Shown here in pieces: positions 1 through 11,335 of a stretch of DNA of 64,000 nt (the stretch's first letter is position 1; each line of letters opens with the position of its first letter). The stretch comes from Ciona savignyi (taxonomy: Eukaryota; Chordata; Ascidiacea; Phlebobranchia; Cionidae). Location of the stretch: NCBI GenBank assembly GCA_000149265.1, contig CH002619.1:248007-312006 (forward strand), given 5' to 3'. The translations under genes and the position numbers were made by a program. The notes under the pieces are model-generated. The model made no database searches, had not been told where the DNA came from, and saw only the letters and a list, made by a program, of their open reading frames with translations.

Positions 1-263
1 CTACCTGTTTGGTTTTGCAACTGCACACAGTAGCAAACACGACCAAAAGTGCAGAAATTAGTATAAATCTCATTGTTATCTAATCTAAAATTTAAAAGAT
101 TGTTAGATCAACATATATTGTAACCGTCACTGACAAGCCTAAGGCCCTAAGCCTGTTTATTACCATTCAGGCCTAGCCGCCGAGTTAAAAATAAATAACT
201 TTATGTATTTGCATTATGTTAATTAGGTTTACGTAATACAAACAAAGGAGATTTCAGTTAACC

Positions 264-1875
264 ATAGTTGACACAGTTAACCATAGCATATTAATTTCAA
301 AACTGTACAAATATGGTATACGGGGTAATGTCCTAAAAATGCTAAAAAACTACTTATCCAATAGAGTACAAGTTACTTCCATTGCAAATTGCTTATCAAA
401 CCCTAACACAATTGAGACTGGTGTGCCACAAGGTTCTATACTTGGTCCATTATTATTTTTGATATACATAAATGATTTGCCACTTGCAAGCACTTTCACA
501 GTGCGGTTGTTTGCAGATGACACAGTGCTAATGATGTCTGAAAAAAATGCCCATCTCCTGCAAACAAAAGTAAATAATGAGTTAAACAATGTTCAAAAAT
601 GGCTTAACTCTAATAAACTAACCCTAAACTATGCTAAGACCAAGTATATTATATTTAAACATAACCGCAATCGTGAATTTAATAAACTGAATTAATTTTC
701 TATTCAAATCGGCAACAACCTGTTAGAGCAGGTAAAATGCACAGTGTACTTAGGAGTAACATTTGATGAAAACTTAACCTGGGGTCCACACATTTCTAAA
801 GTCACTAGAACTTTGGGACAGGCTGCAGGAATGATCTTTAAATTATCTAAAGCAGCAGATAAGATTACCTTACTCACTGTTTACTACAGCTTTGTATATT
901 CTCATTTGCAATATGGCATGGGGCACTGCTAGTAGCACTTGTAAAGAAAAACTAAATAGAATGCACAATAAAATTGTAAAACAAATACACTATGCTTACA
1001 GTTCGTCACAACTGAGCCACCTATCTACAAATGATAAATACTATGAATCCAGTCTGTTAAAGCTAGATGATATATATAAACTTGAGATTGCTAAATTTAT
1101 GCATAGGTATAAGAACAAAACTGTGCCATCTGTTTTTTTGGATAGTGAATCCAGCTATTTTGCACCACGTGCTTCTCGTCATGCCCACAACACAAGGCAT
1201 GCAATAAATTTGAACTACTTTTTGCCCAGAGCTAAAACCAAACTAGGTCAAAATTCATTGAAAATACAAGGTGTGAAAATTTGGGGGGAAATACCTAGCA
1301 ACTGTAAAACGGGTTCATTTAATTTACTAAAACTTAGATACAAACAACTTCTAATTGATTCCTATAAAATAATAACATAAACAGTTTCTAAAAATAAATG
1401 TTTTATGTATATATGTCAATTGTCCATACTGTACATGAATTTAGTGTTATAATATATATTGTATATAGCCGAAATTGTAAATATTGCTTTATATTAATTA
1501 TCATTGTAATGCCATTACCTACTGTACTTTTTTGAAGCCATTGCTCGTTGTTATCTTTTATTTATTTATTTTTTCTATTTTTTCTCTTTTCATATTCATA
1601 TATGTTTATTTATTCTTCATCAAACCTTGCACCTCAATTATATTATAGCATATCAAATAACCTCAAGCAATATTACACACAGCATACATATATATAAACT
1701 TAATGCAGTTTGACTGGTTGATCCTCGGATCTTTCACTGCATTAAGTGCAATTGTATGGTATAGTTATTTTCATCACTGCATTTGGTCGGATTTAATTAT
1801 TTGTTGGTTTCCATTGTTTGTTTATTAATTATCGCCGAATGTATGTTATTATTTGAAAAATAAATTGAATTGATT
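264..1875 (+). mobile_element. Decayed non-LTR retrotransposon (LINE), RT C-terminal half and 3' UTR
   Basis: The translation shows the reverse-transcriptase palm: VDTVNHSIL near 264, GVPQGSILGPLLFLIYINDLP near 420-482, and the catalytic FADD box near 510-525. Downstream is the usual CR1/Jockey-like tail (YLGVTFDENLTWGPHISKV, then VYSHLQYG, then LNRMHNKIVKQI), ending about 1380. The reading frame is interrupted by a TAA at 693-695 and shifts frame around 905-930, so this copy is dead. The endonuclease domain and 5' part are absent, the usual 5' truncation. An AT-rich 3' UTR runs to a short TTGAA-type tail near 1860-1875. Superfamily (CR1/L2/Jockey group) follows from motif style; the exact clade is uncertain. 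Confidence 0.85.
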
Positions 1876-2820
1876 TCATGTAAGGACATGGATATGTGTC
1901 GGATGACATACATCAAATACATCAACATGCAACTAGCTTGTTTTGGTGATCTATTCTAACTCTCCTTTGCACTGCATTAACTGCGACACGTTAATAATGA
2001 CGTCACAAAACGCCGGTTTGAAATATGCCAAAATACCACTTCGCAGAGCTCGAAATTTTTATGAAAATAATATTTTTATGTTTAGCATTCTTCTTACCTT
2101 CCTTACAGTAATAAAATTTAGACTGATTATTTATAATAAAAGAAGAAAAATGTGAAAAAACTACGTAGAGTTAAAACGGTTACTAAAAGATTCGAACCGA
2201 ATTTTAACGAGCAATGAGAACGTGATTTTTCTAGTTGATCACCTTTTCTACCTACCCAATCTCAGTCTATTAAACCGATGTGTGATATATATTTTTTATT
2301 GGAGTTAAATTATTGCACTAATAAATATTGGGGGTATTCATGTTTTATTCTTTTGAATGGTAAAACGTGAAAAAGTTTGCACACAAAAAATTCGGGAGTT
2401 ATTATAGACGCTTGTCTTTTGACGCGCCCATCGCGGTGCTAACAGAGCCGTGGCAATGTGTTTATATGATTAAGTCGTGCTTTAAGCTTTAGTACAACAT
2501 AATAATCTAGTGGTCCAAAAAAAACACGGCAAATAAAACACAGTCGAAAATCTTGTTATAGCAGTTTAGCCAAATAATTGTTATAGTTTATTTTTACACT
2601 TCCATATCCGAAATATCGGCTATCAAAGATTATCGGCGCCAAATAAGCAAAAAACATGCGTCCGAACAGTAAAATCAAAAATTAAATAAAACCTGATCAC
2701 TTGACCAACGTAGTAGAAGCTTTTCATAGAGTCTTTTTGTTTATCTTTACGCCGAACTTTGTATCTATTCGTTTTGGATGTATCTATTCGCCGTTGTATC
2801 TATTCGTTTTGGATTTAATT

Positions 2821-3073
2821 AGGATAGGATATTCATATTTAATCCCGTGAATTGTAAAACCAAGGGGGTTAACACACGGGCAATCGTCAGATCACCTCGC
2901 GCCCACCGTCGGGTTACTGAAGCTATTGCAAACCATTAATCCGCTGGGTTCAGGCAATGTCCGTAAAGTGCCTTGTCTAAGGACACAACCGACAAGCTAG
3001 GACCAGTTTCGCACCTGAAACCTTTCGATTGAAAGGCGACGCACTTAATAACCGCAAGAACAACCAGCCGTGC
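2821..3073 (-). mobile_element. tRNA-derived SINE, family I, internally deleted copy
   Basis: Read on the minus strand: a tRNA-like head with A- and B-box-like segments, a central body (ggcaaggcactttacggaca-like), then the conserved segment with CGCGAGGTGATCTGACGATT, ending in a (TATCC)n tail, seen here as AGGATAGGAT at 2821. The same body recurs many times in the window. This copy lacks a stretch in the middle near 2929. Confidence 0.8.
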
Positions 3074-3551
3074 ATTCTTTTTGGATATATAATTAAAATG
3101 TAAACTACTCGACAACGGTTGAATCTATAGACTTAAGATTATATTTATGTTGATATTGAGATGCAATTTGATGCTCGGGGAAAAGATACAAAATGAGGGT
3201 TTTAATGCAATTGTTGCACTTTCTACTTACCATTGCCCGGAAATAGTCTGGATATCTAAATGTGTATATTATATAAAATCATGTATCGCTAAAGTGCTAT
3301 TCGTGGCGTATTTTCATTATATACCGTGTAGCATATTATCATGAAGAGCATTAGGGCATATCAAAAGAATCACGACCATTAGCAATGACTTGAAACCGTG
3401 AAACGATTTCCGTGCATATATGGAACAAGTCTGTCGAATAACATTTCCCGGTCATCAGTCACTATCGTTGGAAACTGACTTACGATCGCACGAAGCAAGG
3501 ATAACGTAACATATATACATATATTTACAAAGCATTTCGCGACTATGTGGC

Positions 3552-3559
3552 TATAAATA
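3552..3559 (+). promoter_or_regulatory. Probable TATA box of gene 1
   Basis: TATAAATA lies about 50 bp before the gene 1 start codon (3609). Similar boxes occur before all five paralogs. Confidence 0.55.
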
Positions 3560-3608
3560 TACTGCAGCAGATTTTATATGCGCAGATGAAAATTAACACG
3601 TCCTTACA

Positions 3609-6600
3609 ATGAAGCTTGTTTTTTGCTTTGCGTCCATCGTTTTGATCGCAACAGTGGCCGAGGGTAAGATGTAACAAGCTGATACTGTAGCCTACACGTG
3701 AAAACTGATTATTTTATGTTTAGGACTGCTGTGTCTGACATGTCAAAATGCAAGGACCATCGCACAATGTCAAAGACAAGGTCAGGTCAGGCTCTGTGGC
3801 AGAAACCAGGTAAATTATCGTGTGTTAAATTGCTATTATCTTGTTCTGTGTTACTCAACCAGGTAAGTATTGAAAAAATGCTTTAGTGGCCGGTTAATAA
3901 AATGATAAAAACGTGCTTGTATCAAAGAACACTTTTTTGAGTAACGGCACCAGTGAATTATATTTTCTTAACACAACTTTGGATTAGCAGTGACATAATT
4001 TTTTTAGGATACCCATAGGTAATTAACAAACTATAAGGCATGCGAGCGAGTATCGCACAGTTTTATGTTTTAGCCGTAAAATTGGTATAAGTAAAGACAC
4101 AATTGTAAAACCAGGATGTTTTGTTCGCTTGCTACACAACAATGCCGTAGTATCATAGAGAAACAAAATAAAGAGCATAAAATCACACAAGTATTTAAGT
4201 AAACAGTCTGATTTATGGGGAATCTGGACAAATAAGTTAATTTGACAGATAAGCAAAACATTACCGCGGGCCGGTTATGGACTGTGGTCTGATTATTTTT
4301 GGCATGTGCTGACTATATATGTATCGCATCTTGACTTTTTTTTACATATTTCCATTTGTTTAATTAATAAAAAAATATAATATGTGTGTTTTGTGGATCA
4401 TATTCTTCTTTAAATTTATACAATCCAACGTCGCTTCACGATATTAAACGATACTTTTGTATTGCGGAAGAAAAAACTCACGTTTCAAGCTCCAAACGTT
4501 TTTGTAATAAAAAAATAATTAATTGATAAACACAAATACCATTTACAGAAATCCTGCCAAACACAAATTCGAAGCGATCCACAAGGAATTCGAATCACGA
4601 AAGAATGCAAGCAGCGAAACGCATGTATGAATAACAAGGCTCAGGTAATAAGTCATAAATAAACAAAATGTTTTGTCGAGAAAAAAACAAGCTGTGGGTA
4701 AGGGCAAATCCACATAGACGTTTCCGATCTGGCGAACATATATTTGTTCTCTTGAAGGGTGCGCGAGCGTACGGTTACTTTGATGAAAGAAACAACGGAA
4801 ATATATAGAGTAAAAATTAGTGTGTGGCTCCGGCCAGCGCAACGATACGAGACCATTAGTCACTGGCAACATATCTTGCCTTGAACGGCTGTGATATTAA
4901 AAGACTTGCCGGTGGCTCTTTTATTTATTAGGCTAAATACATTGCACTTTAAGGGAAAAAACTAAAATACTTTTTCTATCTAAAATTATACATCGCACTG
5001 GTTCGGTTAACCCACTATGGCCCAGTGATATAATGGCGTGTTGTCCTTTTATTTCAAAACGAGTATCCCATCAATGCACATCAAGTGCAACTGGTGAATT
5101 AAATAAACTATACCAAGCTAATAAATTACGTAATAAATTATTTAACCAATTTTGTGTTGCAGAACAGAAGACCTGCTTGGAATCCGACCCAGTGCAGTAC
5201 AGGACAAGGTTCAGTTTGCACTTGCTGTTGTTTCGAGGACAATTGTAACTTCAATTCCTTATTCTGTCCTTCCGGTAAGAGTAAATAAAAAAGCGTTTGC
5301 ATTGTATCAAATGTAATCATTTTTTCTGAAGGACCCACTACTACAACACGACGTCCAATAGCCAGTACAACTACGATGACCACGACAACGGTATTGTCAA
5401 CAACAACATTGCAGCCACCCCCTGTTCCGCCAACAACGGCAGCATTACAGCCACCACCTATACCGTCAACAGCAGCTTTATCTGAAGGCAATGAAGGTGA
5501 AACTAATGGATAAACAAATTTTAATTTTAAACAGCATATAAAGAGCAATTTCATAAGTGAGGTCTGGAATAATTTGGCTAGGGACTAATTTTTCGTTTGG
5601 TAATTACAACTGCAATTACAAACCACTGAAATAGTGCCGATTACCCTATGGTGGGTGTAAGGCGATTACCCGTGTGATAAAAACCATTCACTCCTAATTT
5701 TTTTCACTAAAATTACAGCACTACGTGAAGATGAAGGCTTTTCACAAGGCTGTCCTCCACTCACTCTGAGCAATGGAGAAATCGCTTGCTCACATGAGAA
5801 CCGCAATAACTCAATTTGCCATTTCGAGTGTTTCGAATTCGACGGTTATTCCCCCTTCCCAAGAACATTAACTGAAAGTCGGTGTAATGGCACTGCATGG
5901 TCCCAGCCGCTTCCCTGCTGTACACGTATGTATTTATTATTCCGTTATTCATCATTCACGCAATCCAGGACATTTTCTTCTTCAGAAACCGTTTAACCAA
6001 TTTATCTCACGGAAATCGCCTTTATACTACACTTAATTTATATCTTTTGTTGATACAAAACCACAGTAGTTTGATAACATCAATTCTATTTTTGAAATCG
6101 TTTCATAAATTAGCCTGGTAGGTTAGTGCAACGCCTTTTAGCCTAGTGATTGCGGGTGGGTTCGAAACTGGTCGCTTGCTAGTCTGTTGTGTTTTTGGGC
6201 AAGGAACTTAATGGATATTCCCCGAACCTTATGATGTGTTCTACCAAATTAAAGAAACGTCCCACTCATACACAAAACACCACAATGGGCCCGGTACTCG
6301 ACGATGTGCATGAGGTGATCCGAAAATTGCCCGCGTGTTAACGCTTATTTCATTTTCCCATTTACAGGGATTAACATGAACATCCTATCCTTTCCTATGC
6401 TTTAACTGAATGTACATTCCAGGTGACTGTCCACCATTTTCCAAGACCGATCTCGTTGTTTTGTTGGGAATAACAACGCCAACTAACTGGAGCACCGTCA
6501 CTTTCTTCGTCGATAATTTGGTTGGGTAAGTTCACCACTATTCATAGACACTTTAACCAGACACAAATCTATAGCTACCCAATTATTAAATTGCATACAT

Positions 6601-8378
6601 GGATTTACTGTATGACATGTCACACCAATAGCTGAAAAATTGTTAATAATAGAATTTGAAATGTTTTTTTTACTTGGCTAAGTTTTGAATCCACCATGGG
6701 CTCGTCACTAAGACCATTTAAAGCAGAAATTAGTCTATGAAACGGTCGCGGTAACCATTCGGCCAACGTTCCTGTTTAAAAAAGATGTATTTTAGTCTCC
6801 TTCGACATATCTTATACGCATTTCACAGGCATGTTGATTTTCGTTTTATTTTTAGAAAATTTGTGATTTCGGATGATTCCCTTCGAGTCGCGGTGGTACG
6901 GTACACCAATAATATTGATGTGTCTTCTCAAATTCTTCTTAATTCTTTCTCTTCTTATACCGACCAGCTATCGAACGCAATACTTGATATTGGCTATGGC
7001 ACGAACGGTAAGTTTAGTATACTCAGTTACTATACGAATATGATGTGCCGCCACAAAAATATATAAATATTAAAATATACTATAAGTTTTCGATAGAATA
7101 GTGTTACATTTTATGTAAACGACATTACAATTCGACTTAATTTAGTGAATAAAAGTATNNNNNNNNNNNNNNNNNNNNNNNNNNNNNNNNNNNNNNNNNN
7201 NNNNNNNNNNNNNNNNNNNNNNNNNNNNNNNNNNNNNNNNNNNNNNNNNNNNNNNNNNNNNNNNNNNNNNNNNNNNNNNNNNNNNNNNNNNNNNNNNNNN
7301 NNNNNNNNNNNNNNNNNNNNNNNNNNNNNNNNNNNNNNNNNNNNNNNNNNNNNNNNNNNNNNNNNNNNNNNNNNNNNNNNNATTGGAAAAGCGCTCCGGT
7401 ATGTGAACGACACGGTATTAGCATCGGTTAATGGCAACAGACCTGACGCGCAAGAGGTCGTTCTTCTTATCACGGATTCAGCGTCTGAAGATGCGTTTAA
7501 ATCCGTAGCCGAGAGTTTAAAGTTGAGAGGAACAAAGGTAGTTAGGTCGCATTGCATAGAATATTCTGTTTATTCTCATAATTAGGAAAGTGCAACTTTT
7601 ACCACACGAGTAATCGTCTGCCCACCAATAGGGCCGGATTACCAGAGATATTGCGGTGTTCTGTGTATGCTTAAGACGTTCATTTAATTTAATAAACCCC
7701 AACAATTTACTGCGTTCAGATTGTCTTGACCAAGGGAATAAACTTCTAGTTAACGACTAGGTACGAGTCTACAATCATTAGGACTGAAAAAAGACGTACT
7801 TAACCACCAAGCTAATCGATTGGACAATATAAATAAACGAATCCGTCGGACATGTAAATAACATATCAAATACAAGTGCTTCTCCTTTTTTTAAAAACAA
7901 ACTTTAAAAAACCCCAGCTTTACAAACACCTTGATATGAAGATAAGATATATTTATGTTTGTCTCCGTGAATGGGAAAACCAGGAGCATCGTCCGATTTA
8001 CCTCGCGCCCACCTTTGGGCTACCGGATATATTTTATTGTGTTGTGTATATAAATTAAGTCCGGTGCCCAGTTTTAAATCTCCACGCCTTTGGTTAAAAG
8101 ACGTCGTAATAACCCACTGAACTAATCGATCAGACTTGAAAAGAAGTTCAGTGTAACAGGGAACTAAAATGCGTTCTTTTCAGATAATAGTCATCGCCGT
8201 CGACAACAGTGATCTCGGTGAAATTGCTTTGAGCACAGACGAGCTTGCAAGTATCGCCAGCAGCTTAATAAGGATCAACAACGGTACTTCTGGACTCACA
8301 AATGATGTCGCAAACACAGTTATATCACAAAGTATTTGTACAAATCCATGCTTATCTGATTCTGCCAACTCCAAATAA
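3609..8378 (+). CDS. Gene 1: secreted LU-CCP-VWA protein, VWA without MIDAS
   Basis: Exons read by eye: 3609-3663, 3724-3809, 4549-4644, 5163-5274, 5332-5496, 5719-5925, 6423-6525, 6856-7007, (start in gap)-7537, 8184-8378. If the gap hides 8 coding bases, as in the paralogs, the sum is 1335 nt (444 aa). The signal peptide (MKLVFCFASIVLIATVAEG) is followed by a Ly6/uPAR domain (about 20-116) opening LLCLTCQNA and closing CTCCCFEDNCNF, a Thr/Pro linker (117-171), one six-Cys CCP (about 183-240) and a VWA domain (241-444). The MIDAS DxSxS is replaced by LLGITTPT, so metal binding is unlikely; LLITDSASED keeps the later TD. There is no TM segment, and the tail is ICTNPC. Candidate polyA signals lie at 8634 and 8652. 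It belongs to a tandem family of five. Function is inferred only: extracellular binding. Confidence 0.85.
6112..6399 (+). mobile_element. tRNA-derived SINE, family I (diverged), in gene 1 intron
   Basis: The tRNA-like head (GGTTAGTGCAACGCCTTTTAG, then GGGTTCGAAACTGGTCGC), central body and a tail reading CATCCTATCCTTTCC are recognisable. It is diverged from the copies at 38.1 and 39.2 kb, so it is older. Confidence 0.75.
6676..6760 (-). mobile_element. Second tRNA-derived SINE family (family II), fragment
   Basis: On the minus strand this reads CGTTGGCCGAATGGTTACC (A-box-like), a short loop, and a B-box-like part ending in ...GGTGGATTCAAAAC. The same arrangement recurs near 17310, 19826, 46195, 51166 and 51975. 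Confidence 0.55.
7159..7381. other. Assembly gap (223 N)
   Basis: A run of N covers the end of a gene 1 intron and the first bases of its third VWA exon. In the paralogs this exon is 164 nt. Here 156 nt are visible (7382-7537), so only about 8 coding bases are hidden. Confidence 0.95.
7583..7826 (-). mobile_element. tRNA-derived SINE, family I, very degenerate
   Basis: Scattered matches to the family I consensus in the right order on the minus strand: GGAAAGTGCAACTTTTACCACACG, GCCCACCAATAGGGCCGG, TTTAATTTAATAAACCCC, then AGGTACGAGTCTACAATC. This is an old copy. Confidence 0.5.
7935..8134 (-). mobile_element. tRNA-derived SINE, family I, degenerate
   Basis: TCTCCGTGAATGGGAAAACC and CTCGCGCCCACC are well preserved. 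The head end (AGACGTCGTAATAACCCACTG) is decayed. It sits immediately before the last exon of gene 1. Confidence 0.6.
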
Positions 8379-8740
8379 AAACACAAGATTACCAATTATA
8401 TCTTTCTTTGTTCCGTTGCTGCAACTTGTTATTTTTGTGGCTATTAAAATTCGTAAATGTGAGCTAAAACCAAGCAATATGAAAAGCTAACAATGTTTGA
8501 GAAATGAATAGTTATTTTATGAGCCCGGGTCAAGGTAAACTTAAAAAAAGGATAAAACTAACAAAAATCCCAGTCAGGTTACGCGTAGAAAAATACCTTA
8601 GAAATCAAGGAAAATTGTGGTGTTTTACGCATTAATAAAATACCAAATTGAAATAAATAAAACAAGTTTTGTGACGTTTTGCACAACGCTTGAGTAGCGC
8701 TGTTTGCATTTGTTTCAGTTTTCGCTAAAAATTATCGTCT

Positions 8741-8811
8741 GCATTGGTGGTTCAGTGGTAGAATCCTCGCCTGCCACGCGGGGGGCCCGGGTTCGATTCC
8801 CGGCCAATGCA
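8741..8811 (+). tRNA. tRNA-Gly(GCC)
   Basis: A 71-nt gene whose acceptor strands GCATTGG/CCAATGC pair perfectly, with a discriminator A. The D arm is GTGGTTCAGTGGTAGAA (A box). The anticodon stem CTCGC/GCGGG flanks the loop CTGCCAC, with anticodon GCC at 8773-8775. The T arm is CCCGGGTTCGATTCCCGG (B box). It matches the near-universal metazoan tRNA-Gly-GCC apart from one or two bases. No intron. Confidence 0.98.
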
Positions 8812-8820
8812 AGTTATTTA

Positions 8821-8828
8821 TTTTTTTT
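8821..8828 (+). terminator. RNA polymerase III terminator of tRNA-Gly
   Basis: A run of eight T begins 10 bases after the tRNA 3' end, the usual Pol III stop. Confidence 0.85.
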
Positions 8829-9462
8829 CGATTTAATATTTATTGTCGATTTCTTCGGTTTTTTATGACTTTTTAATCAATTTAGTTTAAACATCACATT
8901 ATACCAAAACTTTTACAAGACTTCAAATTATCTAATGTGACAACAACGCATTGTCAAAGGCTGAACTTTAACGTTCTGTGCATTTTACAATAAAGATATT
9001 TAGAAGTCTGTACTGGTGCTTATCCCTTTCCGGTGACGGGTGGTTTTGATCAATTAACTTTATCGTAAGCCGATGCTTTATCTCTAGCAATCTAAGCTAT
9101 ATGACCAGATGAAAAACGCGTATAATGAATTAATCGTCATAAAGTTAGTAATGGAGAAAAACCAGTAATCATCGTCACCTTGAGTCTGCGCCTCTTTGGC
9201 ACTTTTACTTAGCTTAGCTTAGAGTCCTTAGACAAATACCCCAGCTCGACAAAACAGAAAACTAGCAAAAGTCAACTGAATGTGTGGGTGCTCGCGTATA
9301 GCTGTCTTAATTTTTTTTTGACTGGAATGCTACTTTTTTCGTCAGGTTACAGTTGATAGGCTACGCGAAGTAGGCCTACTCAACGGATTACATTAATCCG
9401 GTGATAGTTTTCAACAAAAAATGTCCTTATCACAATCATAACATTAAAATAGGCTGTACATC

Positions 9463-9778
9463 GTCCTACCGGTTAGTCTGGAGGTTTAGTGCGACGTCTT
9501 TCAACTGAAAGGTGGTAGGTTCAAAACTGGTCGCTAAAGCGAGTCGGTTGTGTCCTTGGGCAAGACAATTAACGGACATTGCTCGAACCCAGCGGATTAA
9601 TAGGCTCTAACAAATTGAAGGAACGTGTCTATTATATACACAACACCATTAAATAGCACGGTAACTCGACGGTGTGGGCGCGAGGTGATCTGACGATTGC
9701 CCGTGTGTTAACCCCCTTGGCTTGTCCATTCACGGGAATAAACATGAATAACCTATCTTATCCTATTTTATCCTATTA
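9463..9778 (+). mobile_element. tRNA-derived SINE, family I, near full length
   Basis: Complete order of parts: head with GGTTTAGTGCGACGTCTTTC and GGTTCAAAACTGGTCGC, body GTGTCCTTGGGCAAGACAAT, GAGGTGATCTGACGATTGCC, and tail TATCTTATCCTATTTTATCC. Confidence 0.85.
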
Positions 9779-10021
9779 TCCGACACTTGACGCATGAATG
9801 TGTATTATCCGACTTTTGACGCAAAACGACCTAGAAGTGGTTAGAAATGGGACATCACGCCCTTGCATCTTGGTGCACATGAACATTTAATAAATCAATA
9901 GATTGTTATTTATACATTAAGTCGTTGATTTAATGAATAAAAACATTTTCATGGGAATTATATATAAATTATTTAAGGATATCTTCATATTCTAGCGTAC
10001 GAAATATAATGACGTGAAATA

Positions 10022-10130
10022 AGTTAGGATACTCGTATTTTCCACGTGGTTGATAGTGGTCGTTATTACAGGCAATCGTCCGATTATCTCGTGGAGTCTA
10101 GTTAGGTTACCGAATCTTTAGAATGGTAAT
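10022..10130 (-). mobile_element. tRNA-derived SINE, family I, 3' fragment
   Basis: Decayed minus-strand piece: GTTAGGATACTCGTATTTT, GGCAATCGTCCGATTATCTCG, then GTTAGGTTACCG. Confidence 0.45.
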
Positions 10131-11282
10131 ATTTAACACCGACGATAGGACATCGGCATTAGAACCAAATAGGACAGTGGGTTGAAGCAACTGCAGATAA
10201 GAAACTTTGTAAAGTTTTTGTTAATGGAAAAATATATATACGTCTAGAAATAGCATGTATTAGCAGAAGGATTTTCACCATTATTTTCATTTTTATTTGA
10301 TTTTTTTAAAATTTGGTTACGAAGTTACAATATTTTTCGTTTATAAGAAAATGACCAGAGAACGGCAAAATGTTGTTATTAAAGCATTTTTATGTATGCT
10401 GTGATAAGTTAAGCGGTGCACGATTGTAGACAGATTTTGTATGACATCGGTAAATTATAGCGTACAAAGGATTAAGAGCCTATTTAAATTGCTCTTCTCG
10501 TTGGAGACACGCAATTTTTTAATGTGCACAAAGTATAGGTGTCTAATATAAATATAGTACAAATTGAACAATTATACACAAAGATAAGATATCATTTGGT
10601 GGGAAACAAAAACTTAAGTATACAATTATATAATTAAGGAAGCTGGAACCAAACTGATGAATTAATGCGTTAAAACGCTAAATTTTAATAAATAGCCTGA
10701 TTATAGATATAATAAAGCACCAAAACCTATATAAGAATAAACTACGTTCTAATAAATGGGTTAAAACCAAAAAGGTATCAAAATCTTAGTCATATACAAC
10801 ATACTACAATGGTTTAAGGAGTGAATTGGGAGATATTCGACAATAATAGATTATCATATAAACACGGATTCCCCTCACGATAGACGATACCCATGTATAA
10901 ATACCCCAATGTGGATTTCCCGCCTGCCACGATAAAAATAACAATTAGTACACTGCAAATGCACCACACGTTACATTCTGCTTACGTTGCAATTTTAAAA
11001 TTACACGTTCCGATGACTCGAAATGCCAAAAGTATTTAAAGATTTATGTAAATAAACTGGTATCACGTGGAGTTACCATTAATCAATCCCGTGATTTACC
11101 CAAAAATCGTGAAGAACCCAAAAATACGTCAACTTTTTACGCACGCCAGTTTTAAATATGTATACACCTATAAACATGCAATACGTCGTGACTAGACAAG
11201 AAGAAAAGTAAATACAAAAATAGACAGCGGAAAAAGAACATTTATCATTAACCCATAGGGTATTTTTACAACCATCAAACTG

Positions 11283-11290
11283 TATATAAA
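11283..11290 (+). promoter_or_regulatory. Probable TATA box of gene 2
   Basis: TATATAAA lies 46-53 bp before the ATG at 11336, which implies a very short 5' UTR. Confidence 0.65.
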
Positions 11291-11335
11291 AGACGTCCGC
11301 ATAGCTCGATAGTTAGATCCAAGAAAAGAGAAGAA

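Larger units (their letters stand above)
1876..3608. other. Intergenic stretch upstream of gene 1
   Basis: Apart from the minus-strand SINE at about 2821-3073 and the TATA region near 3552, I see no coding exon, RNA gene or clear repeat. The short open frames at 1943-2155 and 3147-3344 have no recognisable domain and no splice context. Confidence 0.5.
8829..11282. other. Intergenic stretch between tRNA-Gly and gene 2
   Basis: Contains one well preserved SINE (9463-9778) and a decayed SINE piece near 10022-10130. The remainder is AT-rich with no coding exon that I can support. Confidence 0.5.

Noticed and set aside
5138-5554. Minus-strand 138-codon frame with VVVGGT repeats
   Set aside because: Antisense of the Thr/Pro linker exon of gene 1.
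7111-7585. Open frames spanning the N run in both strands
   Set aside because: They are artefacts of translating N. Only the + strand frame from 7382 to 7537 is a real exon.
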